From Clostridiales bacterium (GTDB lineage Bacteria > Bacillota_A > Clostridia > Lachnospirales > Bianqueaceae): 14,113 bases of DNA. The DNA lies in assembly GCA_019423265.1 (NCBI GenBank), contig JAHZBS010000048.1, positions 1 to 14,113 on the forward strand. Direction: 5' to 3'. The position numbers and the translations under genes were made by a program. The stretch's first letter is position 1. The number at the start of each line of letters is the position of its first letter. The notes under the pieces are model-generated. The model was not told the DNA's origin. It searched no databases and saw only the letters and a list, made by a program, of their open reading frames with translations. This document shows positions 1-6,483 of the stretch, one piece after another.

Positions 1-290
1 ATTCCGATCCCCATGTTGGCAAGAATGATCACCATAAACATAAGGTTTTGATAAGAACCGACAAATAGGATACAGGCAGCCAGGAAAAAATAAAGCAGAT
101 TAAAAAACGTAAAGACATTGGAAAGAATAATCTGCCCAACGGTTTTAGAAGGCGGATTCACGGAGCAGTTGGTATACCCGTGTTCCACCCGCTCCTGTAT
201 TTGTGCGTCTGTCAGGCCGGCCTCCGGGTCAGGCTGAACTCGCTGTATGGATAGCGCTTGCGTATCTTCAGACTTCTTTTTTTTTCTCAT
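1..290 (-). CDS. P-type cation-translocating ATPase, N-terminal part (gene runs off the window)
   Basis: The first 96 codons are visible, starting at the ATG at 288-290. A GGGGTG Shine-Dalgarno-like stretch lies about 8 bases upstream. A lysine-rich start (codons 2-6) is followed by the amino-terminal cation-ATPase pattern, in which a short 'GLTDAQIQERVEHGYTN' type helix precedes a 'PSKTVGQIILSNVFTFFNLL' segment and the first membrane helix (about residues 56-80). This pattern is typical of HAD-type P-type ATPases of Gram-positive bacteria (CtpE-like or calcium-type), which pump a cation across the membrane using ATP. The phosphorylation motif and ion-binding helices lie outside the window, so the substrate cannot be assigned. 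It is downstream of the small LRR-like gene but has its own promoter. Codons 2-5 contain a run of nine A. Confidence 0.75.
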   Translation of the reverse strand, partial: MRKKKKSEDTQALSIQRVQPDPEAGLTDAQIQERVEHGYTNCSVNPPSKTVGQIILSNVFTFFNLLYFFLAACILFVGSYQNLMFMVIILANMGIG

Positions 291-355
291 GGTTAACACC
301 CCGTCCACTTTTCACTTTCGCTTATTATGTAGCGCGCCGCACGGCATCTTTTCTT

Positions 356-384
356 ATTCTACCCCATTTTCAAAAAAATGACAA
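356..384 (-). promoter_or_regulatory. Sigma-A type promoter for the P-type ATPase gene
   Basis: On the minus strand, -35 TTGTCA (379-384) and -10 TAGAAT (356-361) are separated by exactly 17 bases. Transcription would start near 349 and give a leader of about 60 bases. The leader includes a small GCCG/CGGC hairpin. The promoter separates ATPase expression from the upstream LRR-like gene. Confidence 0.6.
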
Positions 385-421
385 GGGCGAACCATAAGCT
401 TTTGTTGTGATTTTATTAAGT

Positions 422-1042
422 TTATCTTATTTTTATTTCCGCCGGATCGGCCGCCTCCTGCAGCGTACAGTACCGCCCGACGCGAAGCTTTTTCACAAGG
501 CTCTTCATCTCATCCGTCACGCGCCGCATTTTGCACATTTGAATTTCAGAGTAATGGCCATCATAGTGTGACAGAGGCGACAAATCTCTCACAGATGCGT
601 TGTACAGGCCAAAGCACATGCCTTGCAGTCCCGCTTTTTTCAGTCTGCCCAGGGCGCTGATATCCTCCAGATCGGCGTCTTCAATATACAGTTGATACAG
701 GGAATCCTTTCCTTCGAGAAACGATAGATCTTTCAGATTTTTGCCAAAGAAGATATACAGTTGGCAAAGCGCGTGGAAGCCGGCAAGAAAAGTATACTCG
801 TCCAGTGGGACAAAGATGAATACGGAGCGGACTTTTATCTGCTCTAGCATTTGTAGGATCTTGGGATCTCGGATCTCCTCCGGGGAGAGGAAAACATCGG
901 GCAATTTCATATTCATACATGCCACGGTGCTATCCCAGGGCGCCGGAATGGTGCGGCACTTTTCTCCGTCGGCTGTGATTCCAAGGAAACAATACTCCGG
1001 ATCGCAGGCTTTTAGCTTTTCCATACAAGTTTCTTTTTGCAT
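422..1042 (-). CDS. Hypothetical leucine-rich-repeat-like protein, 206 aa
   Basis: No family is recognised with certainty. The start chosen is the ATG at 1040-1042, because GGAAGGG lies 8-10 bases upstream. An earlier in-frame ATG at 1097-1099 falls at the predicted -10 region and is unlikely. No signal peptide or membrane helix is evident, so the protein is probably cytoplasmic. Residues about 92-160 contain three irregular repeats of 22-26 residues with leucine/isoleucine spacing of the LRR kind ('NLKDLSFLEG', 'DLEDISALGRL', 'SVRDLSPLSHY'). This suggests a short solenoid for protein binding. The N-terminal half has six cysteines and the order 'DPEYCFLGITADGEKCRTIP'. Function is unknown. Its own promoter is divergent from the GH20 gene. 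Confidence 0.7.
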   Translation of the reverse strand: MQKETCMEKLKACDPEYCFLGITADGEKCRTIPAPWDSTVACMNMKLPDVFLSPEEIRDPKILQMLEQIKVRSVFIFVPLDEYTFLAGFHALCQLYIFFGKNLKDLSFLEGKDSLYQLYIEDADLEDISALGRLKKAGLQGMCFGLYNASVRDLSPLSHYDGHYSEIQMCKMRRVTDEMKSLVKKLRVGRYCTLQEAADPAEIKIR

Positions 1043-1084
1043 ACGAGACACCCTTCCCTGGATTTCTGTTAGTTGGCTGGCTAT

Positions 1085-1113
1085 ATTGTAACACAGCACA
1101 CTTCAAATTACAA
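1085..1113 (-). promoter_or_regulatory. Sigma-A type promoter for the LRR-like gene
   Basis: On the minus strand, -35 TTGTAA (1108-1113) and -10 TACAAT (1085-1090) are 17 bases apart. Transcription would start near 1078, about 36 bases before the chosen ATG. It is arranged back-to-back with the GH20 promoter; the two -35 boxes are 26 bases apart. Confidence 0.6.
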
Positions 1114-1139
1114 TAACGCGCGTTTGATACGCTTTTTTA

Positions 1140-1168
1140 TTGAAGAAATAGTAGAAATTTGGTATAAT
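1140..1168 (+). promoter_or_regulatory. Sigma-A type promoter for the GH20-thiE-ybaK run
   Basis: -35 TTGAAG (1140-1145), a 17-base spacer and a perfect -10 TATAAT (1163-1168). The predicted start point near 1175 is almost on the upstream ATG at 1177, which supports the internal ATG at 1222 as the real translation start. Confidence 0.7.
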
Positions 1169-1221
1169 GTATACGTATGAAAAAATCCGGCGCCGCCGGC
1201 ACTTGCGAATGGAGGATAATC

Positions 1222-2841
1222 ATGGAGAATACGATATGTTTTCGGAGACTTGGCACCATGCTGGATTGTTCCAGAAATGCCGTCCCCAGCGTGGACAGTC
1301 TGAAAAAATGGATCGATATCACCACAGATCTGGGCTATAATACCCTTCTTCTGTACACGGAGGACACCTATGAGGTGGACGGCAATCCTTATTTCGGCTA
1401 TAGGAGGGGGCGATTCAGCCAAGAAGAGTTGAAAGAGGTGGACCATTACGCGCAGTCCAAGGGAATGGAGCTGATCCCCTGCATCCAGACGCTGGCACAC
1501 GTAAACGCCATTGTGCGGTGGCCGGCCTATGCACCCCATGTGGACACCAATGATATTCTGTTGGCGGGAGACGAGGCGGTATACGAGCTGATCGATCAGA
1601 TGTTTGCAAGCATCTCCAAGTGCTTTACCAGCCGCACCATCAATATCGGCATGGATGAGGCTCACATGATCGGGCGCGGGAAATATTACGACCTGCATGG
1701 AGACAGCGACCGGTCTCAGATTCTCATCGATCACCTGAAAAGGGTGGCAGAGATCGGAAAAAAGTATGGTTTTACCCTGGCTATGTGGGCCGACATGTTC
1801 TTCCGCCTGGCTACCGGCGGCGACTATTACAACAGCGAGGCCGACATCCAGAGGGAGATCAAAGAACAGATTCCGGATACGGTCCAGCTCATTTACTGGG
1901 ACTATTACTCCACGGACAAGAAGCACTATGACCGGATGCTTGTCTCACATCAGAAGATGAAGGAGGACACCTGGTTTGCCGGTGGCCTCTGGACCTGGAC
2001 AGGCTTTGTGCCACATAATGGATTCAGTATGAAGGCCACAGCCGCTGCCCTAAAGAGCTGCCGGGAACACAATGTCCAGGATGTATTTTTCACTATGTGG
2101 GGGGACAACGGCGGCGAGTGTTCCAGATTCTCCCTGCTGCCAGCCTTGTTCTATGCGTCCGAGATTGCAAAGGGGAATACCAATAAAGCCGATATCAAGG
2201 CGCGGTTCAAGGAGAAATTCGGCATTTCTTTCGACCGTTTCCTATTGCTGGATCTGCCGGGGACGCCGGGATACTCTGCCGACTACTTCTATAACCCGGA
2301 TAAGTATCTGCTCTATAATGACTGTTTTACCGGGCTTCTGGATTCCACTGTGGCAGGCGGTGAAAATCAGCAGTATGCCAAATGCGCAAGACGGTTGGGC
2401 CTGCTGAAGAGCGATCCGGAATGGGGCTATCTCTTTGCCGCGGAGCAAGCGCTCTGCGAAGTTCTGTCCATCAAGGCGGAGCTGGGAGTAAGAACCCGCA
2501 GAGTCTATCACAGCCATGACCAGGAAGCCCTTAAGACTTTGATCGCAGACTATAAGAAGCTGTTAAAGAAAATCGCTGCCTTCCACCGGGCCTACCGGAC
2601 GCAGTGGTTTGCGGAGAACAAGCCCCATGGTTTCGATGTCCAGGATATCCGCCTGGGCGGACTTGCGGCCCGTGTCAAAAGCTGTATGGAACGGTTGCAG
2701 GCACTGTATGATGGCAGCATCACGGTCATTGAGGAGCTTGAGGAAATGCCGCTGGATATCTATGGAAATGGCGAGGAGTATGGGCATGTCCCCATCGTAT
2801 ACAACAGCTGGGGGCAGACTGTGACGGCTAATGTGTTGTAA
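1222..2841 (+). CDS. GH20 exo-beta-N-acetylhexosaminidase, GH20C-like
   Basis: 539 aa. The start at 1222 is preceded by GGAGG with 6 bases of spacing; an in-frame ATG at 1177 lies essentially at the predicted transcript start and has no ribosome site. The family is read from the central TIM-barrel sequence. The general acid pair Asp145-Glu146 lies in 'INIGMDEAHMIGRGKY', where GH20 enzymes carry the assisting Asp and acid/base Glu. Trp-rich substrate loops follow ('LAMWADMFFRL', 'LIYWDYYSTDKKHY', 'GGLWTWTGFVPHNG', 'FTMWGDNGGECS'). GH20 enzymes remove terminal beta-GlcNAc or GalNAc with substrate-assisted catalysis. There is no signal peptide, so the enzyme is probably cytoplasmic and acts on imported small glycans. 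It resembles the streptococcal GH20C type by recall; this was not checked by alignment. The C-terminal 150 residues are helical and of unassigned role. Confidence 0.85.
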   Translation: MENTICFRRLGTMLDCSRNAVPSVDSLKKWIDITTDLGYNTLLLYTEDTYEVDGNPYFGYRRGRFSQEELKEVDHYAQSKGMELIPCIQTLAHVNAIVRWPAYAPHVDTNDILLAGDEAVYELIDQMFASISKCFTSRTINIGMDEAHMIGRGKYYDLHGDSDRSQILIDHLKRVAEIGKKYGFTLAMWADMFFRLATGGDYYNSEADIQREIKEQIPDTVQLIYWDYYSTDKKHYDRMLVSHQKMKEDTWFAGGLWTWTGFVPHNGFSMKATAAALKSCREHNVQDVFFTMWGDNGGECSRFSLLPALFYASEIAKGNTNKADIKARFKEKFGISFDRFLLLDLPGTPGYSADYFYNPDKYLLYNDCFTGLLDSTVAGGENQQYAKCARRLGLLKSDPEWGYLFAAEQALCEVLSIKAELGVRTRRVYHSHDQEALKTLIADYKKLLKKIAAFHRAYRTQWFAENKPHGFDVQDIRLGGLAARVKSCMERLQALYDGSITVIEELEEMPLDIYGNGEEYGHVPIVYNSWGQTVTANVL

Positions 2842-2887
2842 TTTTCAGCCATGTACCGTATGTGCGTATTTGAGTGGGAGGATTTCA

Positions 2888-3523
2888 ATGAAATCAGTCG
2901 ATGTATCCTTATATTTGGTTACCAACAGCGACGGCTGTGATGAGAAACGCTTTTTGTCCATTCTAGAGGCAGCTTTGCAAAATGGAGTGACGCTTGTGCA
3001 GCTGCGGGAGAAGGAGAAGACAAGCGAGGCGTACTATACTTTGGCGGTAGCGGTTAAGAAGATAACCGACTACTACGGAGTGCCACTGATTTTGGATGAC
3101 CGCGCTGACATTGCGCTGGCGGCGGACGCGGCGGGGGTTCATGTAGGGCAGCAGGACTTGCCCGCGGCAAAGGTGCGGCAGCTGCTGGGGCCCGATCGAA
3201 TCATGGGAGTGAGCGCCAAAACGGTGGAACAAGCGGTGGCGGCGGAGCGCGCAGGCGCGGATTATCTTGGGACAGGAGCCATGTTTCCCACGACGACAAA
3301 AGTGATAACCCGGCCTACGTCCTATGAAACGCTGAAGGCCATCTGCAAGGCTGTGACAATACCGGTTGCCGCCATCGGGGGGATCAACGAATCCAATATT
3401 CTACAGATGAGCGGCAGCGGTGTTCACGGGGTTGCCGTCGTCTCTGCGATCATACGAAGCTCTGAACCGGGGACAGCCGCCAAAAGGCTGCGAGAGCTCT
3501 CCGACACCTTTCGAGTTCGATAA
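2888..3523 (+). CDS. thiE: Thiamine-phosphate synthase (thiamine-phosphate pyrophosphorylase)
   Basis: 211 aa, the usual length. The start at 2888 follows GGGAGG at 2876-2881. ThiE joins hydroxymethylpyrimidine pyrophosphate to hydroxyethylthiazole phosphate to make thiamine phosphate, using Mg2+ in the cytoplasm. Family signatures run in order along the barrel: 'VQLREK' (37-42), 'LILDDRADIALAADAAGVHVGQQDLP' region (68-92), 'GVSAKT' (107-112), 'YLGTGAMFPTTTK' (126-138), 'PVAAIGGI' (159-166) and 'VAVVSAI' (182-188). All expected phosphate and pyrophosphate loops are present. It sits 46 bases after the GH20 gene with no terminator between them, and 14 bases before ybaK, so it is probably co-transcribed. 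No other thiamine gene and no TPP riboswitch is visible here, so the enzyme may serve salvage or a pathway encoded elsewhere. Confidence 0.93.
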   Translation: MKSVDVSLYLVTNSDGCDEKRFLSILEAALQNGVTLVQLREKEKTSEAYYTLAVAVKKITDYYGVPLILDDRADIALAADAAGVHVGQQDLPAAKVRQLLGPDRIMGVSAKTVEQAVAAERAGADYLGTGAMFPTTTKVITRPTSYETLKAICKAVTIPVAAIGGINESNILQMSGSGVHGVAVVSAIIRSSEPGTAAKRLRELSDTFRVR

Positions 3524-3537
3524 GAGGGGGTGGACAG

Positions 3538-4029
3538 ATGGCGAAAGCGGTGAGTAAAACCAACGCGATGCGAATTTTAGAGCGGGAGAAGGTTCCCTAC
3601 AAGGAGCACACCTATTCCCACGAAGATGGAGCCATTGACGGGCTCTCGGTGGCAGAAAAAATGGGGCAGGATCCCGATCAAGTCTTTAAGACCCTTGTCA
3701 CGCGCAGCGGGGATGGCGGCATCTATGTGTTTGTGATTCCCGTGGCCAAGGAGCTGGATTTAAAGGCGGCCGCCCGCGCCGCCGGCGTCAAGTCCATTGC
3801 GATGATTCACGTCAGCGAAATTCTGGAGATAACGGGATATATCCGCGGCGGATGCTCCCCCATTGGGATGAAAAAATCGTATCCGACAAGCTTTGACAGC
3901 GCCTGTGAGAGTCTTGAGACCGTCATTGTCAGCGGGGGCAAAATCGGATATCAAATCGAAGTGGATCCGCGAGACTTAATACGGCTCACCCGCGGAAGCA
4001 TGGCACCTCTGACGAAAGAGAGCCTTTGA
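3538..4029 (+). CDS. ybaK: Cys-tRNA(Pro)/Cys-tRNA(Cys) deacylase, YbaK/EbsC family
   Basis: 163 aa, full family length, with a GAGGGGG ribosome site 7-8 bases before the ATG. YbaK is a free-standing editing protein that hydrolyses cysteine mis-attached to tRNA(Pro) by prolyl-tRNA synthetase. Diagnostic elements are 'VFKTLV' with the conserved Lys51, the central 'YVFVIPVAKELDLKAAARAAG' region (63-83) and the glycine-rich 'GYIRGGCSPIGMKK' loop (100-113). The C-terminal 'VIVSGGKIGYQIEVDPRDL' (129-147) is also typical. It follows thiE by 14 bases and ends at a hairpin shared with the converging tyrS. The functional link with its operon partners is unclear and may be simple co-transcription. Confidence 0.92.
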   Translation: MAKAVSKTNAMRILEREKVPYKEHTYSHEDGAIDGLSVAEKMGQDPDQVFKTLVTRSGDGGIYVFVIPVAKELDLKAAARAAGVKSIAMIHVSEILEITGYIRGGCSPIGMKKSYPTSFDSACESLETVIVSGGKIGYQIEVDPRDLIRLTRGSMAPLTKESL

Positions 4030-4043
4030 GGGCCGTGCAAAAG

Positions 4044-4080
4044 AAAGTGCATGCCACGGTTTCGAGCCGACATGCACTTT
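4044..4080. terminator. Bidirectional terminator between ybaK and tyrS
   Basis: A perfect 10-bp stem AAAGTGCATG (4044-4053) / CATGCACTTT (4071-4080) encloses a 17-base loop. A T-run follows on the minus strand (TTTCTTTT), and the plus side ends in TTTTG. It lies exactly between the two converging stop codons and would serve both transcripts. Confidence 0.8.
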
Positions 4081-4088
4081 TGTGTGGG

Positions 4089-5294
4089 CTATTGCTGCAC
4101 GAGCTTTACGAATTTTGCCTTCCCGACCTGGATCGTGGCGGGGAGTGAGGGGGATAGCAGGAAATCGCGGAGAATGGTTCCGTCGGCTTTGACCCCGCCT
4201 TGGGCTACGAGCCTGCGAACCTCGCTGCCACTGGATGCGAGGCCCGCTTGGACCAAAACCTTGGTAAGATCAATGGCGCCATCCCGCATCACGGCGCTGG
4301 TGACGGGAAAGAGGAGCAGTCTGTCGGGCACAGCCCCTTTTTGAAAAATTTGGATAAATTCCTCGCGCGCCCCATCCGCCGCGGAGACACCGTGATAGAG
4401 GCGTGTAATCTCATGGGCCAGATCCATCTTCACATCCCTTGGATTTTCCCCTTCCTCAAGTCGAGATTGAACAGCGCGGATGTCCCGCGGGTGCAGGTCG
4501 GTGCAGAGCGTGTAGTAGGGGAGGATCTGGTCATCCCCAATTTTCATGATTTTTTGGAACATTGTGTTCGCATCCTCTGTAATTCCGACATAATTTCCTA
4601 AACTCTTGCTCATCTTGTCAATGCCGTCCAATCCAACTAAGAGGGGCATAAACAGGGCGACTTGGCTTTCCATACCCATGGACTTCTGCAAGGTGCGGCC
4701 CATCAAAATGTTGAATCGCTGGTCCTGACCGCCCAACTCTATATCCGCTTGAATCTGAATGGAGTCCTGGGCCTGCATCAGAGGATAAAAGAATTCATGG
4801 AGTCCAATGGGCTGCTGCCTTGCAAATCGATTGGCAAAATCATCCCGCTCCAAAATACGGGCGACGGTGACCTGGGAAGCGAGCTCCAGGACCTGGTGAA
4901 AGTTCATTTCTCCCAGCCAAGAGCTATTAAAAAGAACGGTGGTTTTTTCCCGGTCTAGGATTTTAAAAAGCTGCTGTTGGTAGGTCAAGGCATTGGCCTT
5001 CACCTGCTCCCGGGTTAGCTGAGGGCGCGTTTTGGATTTTCCGGACGGGTCCCCGATAGCGCCGGTGAAATCTCCGATAATGATAACCGCCTCATGGCCC
5101 AGATCCTGCATTTGGCGAATTTTGCGGAGGACAACGGCGTGCCCTAGGTGGAGGTCGGGGGCGGAGGGATCGAGTCCTAGCTTGATGCGCAGCGGGCGTC
5201 CTCTCCGCAATTTCTCTTGCAGATCTTCCGTTTGAATGACCTCCAGCGCGCCTTTTGTAATGATTTCCATCTGTTCGTTCACAGATAACAACAT
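4089..5294 (-). CDS. tyrS: Tyrosyl-tRNA synthetase
   Basis: 401 aa. The ATG at 5292-5294 is preceded by AAAGGAG with 6-7 bases of spacing; the open frame continues upstream only through the leader. This class I aminoacyl-tRNA synthetase charges tRNA(Tyr). Visible signatures are HIGH-type 'HLGH' (49-52), 'GDFTGAIGDPSGKSKTR' (74-90), the tyrosine-recognition region 'FFYPLMQAQDS' (168-178), 'GGQDQRFN' (188-195) and a perfect 'KMSKS' (227-231). An S4-type RNA-binding domain closes the protein (about 340-400, 'GLASSGSEVRRLVAQGGVKADG'). Length and motif spelling fit the TyrZ-like clade of TyrRS, which is shared between Gram-negative bacteria and some Bacillota. It has its own promoter and is controlled by the T-box leader directly upstream. 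Confidence 0.95.
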   Translation of the reverse strand: MLLSVNEQMEIITKGALEVIQTEDLQEKLRRGRPLRIKLGLDPSAPDLHLGHAVVLRKIRQMQDLGHEAVIIIGDFTGAIGDPSGKSKTRPQLTREQVKANALTYQQQLFKILDREKTTVLFNSSWLGEMNFHQVLELASQVTVARILERDDFANRFARQQPIGLHEFFYPLMQAQDSIQIQADIELGGQDQRFNILMGRTLQKSMGMESQVALFMPLLVGLDGIDKMSKSLGNYVGITEDANTMFQKIMKIGDDQILPYYTLCTDLHPRDIRAVQSRLEEGENPRDVKMDLAHEITRLYHGVSAADGAREEFIQIFQKGAVPDRLLLFPVTSAVMRDGAIDLTKVLVQAGLASSGSEVRRLVAQGGVKADGTILRDFLLSPSLPATIQVGKAKFVKLVQQ

Positions 5295-5383
5295 AGACAA
5301 CTCCTTTCGAATGTAGATAGTCTGGGGCATGCATGAAGGAGGGAAACAAATAAAGCGAAGCTGGGGGGCCATTTCTAGGAAAT

Positions 5384-5420
5384 AAAAAAATCCTCTGTAA
5401 GACAAGCGTCTTACAAAGGA
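5384..5420 (-). terminator. Regulated terminator of the tyrS T-box
   Basis: Stem arms TCCTTTGTAAGAC and GTCTTACAGAGGA give 13 pairs including one G-U, with a 4-base loop, followed by TTTTTTT on the minus strand. The T-box bulge sequence lies just before the first arm, so antiterminator and terminator are mutually exclusive. Confidence 0.85.
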
Positions 5421-5672
5421 CGGATCATTCCGTGGTACCACCTTTTTTCGCTCTACGAATTGGGAGAGCCTCATGCAGGTACGGCAGCTATGCGTATACC
5501 CCTGCGAAGATAACGGTCGCAACTCCGTCAAAAGACCTACTTCGACTCCATGGCCGGTTCAGCCCGCGGCTCCAAGATGTATTTCGATGTGGTTTCCACC
5601 GCCCCTCGCACCGGCCGGGAACTCTCTGAGGAGAAACAGCTCCATCTACTTCTTCTTTTCATCGCCTTTATG
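5384..5672 (-). promoter_or_regulatory. T-box riboswitch leader of tyrS (tyrosine specifier UAC)
   Basis: The leader reads from the promoter (start near 5672) to a terminator 90 bases before tyrS. The T-box core GGTGGTACCACGG is at 5430-5442. Its variable base is U, matching the A73 expected of tRNA(Tyr). The competing terminator is a 13-bp hairpin (5408-5420 with 5391-5403, loop of 4) followed by seven U (5384-5390). Stem I carries an AGAGAG bulge element and a GGTGCGAGGGG distal loop. The specifier region reads GAAATACATCTTGGAG, giving UAC (Tyr) at 5579-5581. Uncharged tRNA(Tyr) would pair with the specifier and T-box, stabilise the antiterminator and allow tyrS transcription. Confidence 0.93.
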
Positions 5673-5678
5673 GGAGCT

Positions 5679-5708
5679 ATTGTATCACAGGGGATTTTGG
5701 ATTGTCAA
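5679..5708 (-). promoter_or_regulatory. Sigma-A type promoter of the tyrS T-box transcript
   Basis: On the minus strand, a consensus -35 TTGACA (5703-5708) and -10 TACAAT (5679-5684) are 18 bases apart. The predicted start near 5672 lies just before Stem I of the T-box. Confidence 0.75.
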
Positions 5709-5811
5709 GGGGCGGCTCCTAAAATAAATAAGGGGGGCATTCTTTATATGATTTCACACAATGTTACCCTTATTTTGGGCTATCATAAGGGCATAAAAGC
5801 AGTTAGGGGAA

Positions 5812-5840
5812 TTGAAAAAGCCTATGCTCTCGTGTATAAT
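5812..5840 (+). promoter_or_regulatory. Sigma-A type promoter upstream of a decayed gene
   Basis: -35 TTGAAA (5812-5817) and perfect -10 TATAAT (5835-5840) with a 17-base spacer. The predicted start near 5847 is 18 bases before the ATG of the phosphatase-like stump. No long gene follows until 6106, so the promoter probably outlived its original gene or now serves the downstream ORF. Confidence 0.55.
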
Positions 5841-5864
5841 TGAGGAAGAAAATCAGATTGAGAA

Positions 5865-6009
5865 ATGAGGATTAAAATACTTTTCGTGTGCCATGGCAAA
5901 TACGCATAACCAACGCAAATCGTGTCAAAACGGTGCAGTCAATTACAATTTGGACAGTGTCAGAGAATTACAGAATGCCGAAGGCGATGTAGTGGGAATA
6001 ATAATTTAG
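5865..6009 (+). pseudogene. N-terminal stump of a low-molecular-weight protein tyrosine phosphatase, with unidentified tail
   Basis: From the ATG at 5865 the reading is MRIKILFVCHGKYA and then a stop at 5907. This matches the start of LMW protein tyrosine phosphatases, which begin with a hydrophobic strand and the P-loop 'FVCHGNICRS'. The catalytic Cys (residue 9) is kept, but the loop breaks right after CHG. Shifting the frame by one base after CHG gives Asn and then an open reading to the stop at 6007-6009, ending 'LDSVRELQNAEGDVVGIII'. That tail does not resemble the phosphatase, so the junction looks like a deletion or rearrangement as well as a frameshift. A good promoter precedes it. 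No functional product is expected. Confidence 0.5.
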
Positions 6010-6105
6010 CAGCGATATACAAAAATATGCTGTTGCCTTTCTAATCTTTTTGTAAATATGTGTAGATAAGTATAAAATGCCAATGAGGAGGGATGGGTAA
6101 CTAAG

Positions 6106-6483
6106 ATGGAATTATATCATTACAGATCTATTGAAAGTGCAATAAAAGAATTAGAATATGGTACTTTTCATTTCGCTACCCGAAATGAGCTTAACGACCC
6201 TATAGAGGGCTATGTTCGAATTTTTTGGCAGGGAGATAAGGCTGCATGGGAAGGAATGCTGCGCAATTATATTTGTAGTCTTAGTGAAGCAATTGATATG
6301 TATCTACTTCAAGCGAATGAGGATATGCTTCATCATAGAACACTGCTTATAGATTTGAATCAATTTGATAACGTCCCACTTGGTGATATACTGAAAAAAT
6401 TGGGAGAGAAATTTCTAGAAGATGAAGATGTTCAAAAAATAGTGATAAATATTAGAAAAAAGAGTCTTTGGAAACTAAAGTAA
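6106..6483 (+). CDS. DUF2971-like hypothetical protein, probably C-terminally truncated
   Basis: 125 aa. It opens 'MELYHYRSIESAIKELEYGTFHFATRNELNDPIEGYVRIF' across residues 1-40, the layout of DUF2971-type proteins ('LYHYxSxExAxxxLxxGTxxFxxxxxLNDPxE'), whose members are usually two or more times longer. Function in the family is not established; many lie near phage or defence genes. The last 15 residues become lysine-rich and low in complexity just before the stop, and nothing in the other frames downstream continues the family, so the 3' part is probably lost. A GAGGAGGG ribosome site lies 13 bases before the ATG, longer than ideal. Codons are AT-rich, unlike tyrS or the MATE gene, which fits acquisition by transfer. 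Confidence 0.5.
   Translation: MELYHYRSIESAIKELEYGTFHFATRNELNDPIEGYVRIFWQGDKAAWEGMLRNYICSLSEAIDMYLLQANEDMLHHRTLLIDLNQFDNVPLGDILKKLGEKFLEDEDVQKIVINIRKKSLWKLK

Noticed and set aside
1177..1221. Upstream in-frame ATG for the GH20 gene
   Set aside because: It lies at the predicted transcription start and lacks a ribosome site, whereas the ATG at 1222 has GGAGG.
1108..1926. 272-codon open frame antisense to the GH20 gene
   Set aside because: It mirrors a well-supported glycosidase reading frame; no ribosome site or family similarity.
5767..5791. CCCTTAT/ATAAGGG hairpin upstream of the phosphatase stump
   Set aside because: A 7-bp stem with an 11-base loop and no U-run; not a terminator and no operator context.
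5748..5843. 31-codon open frame starting at an ATG behind AAGGGGGG
   Set aside because: It overlaps the 5812-5840 promoter, resembles no known peptide and has a distant ribosome site; judged chance.
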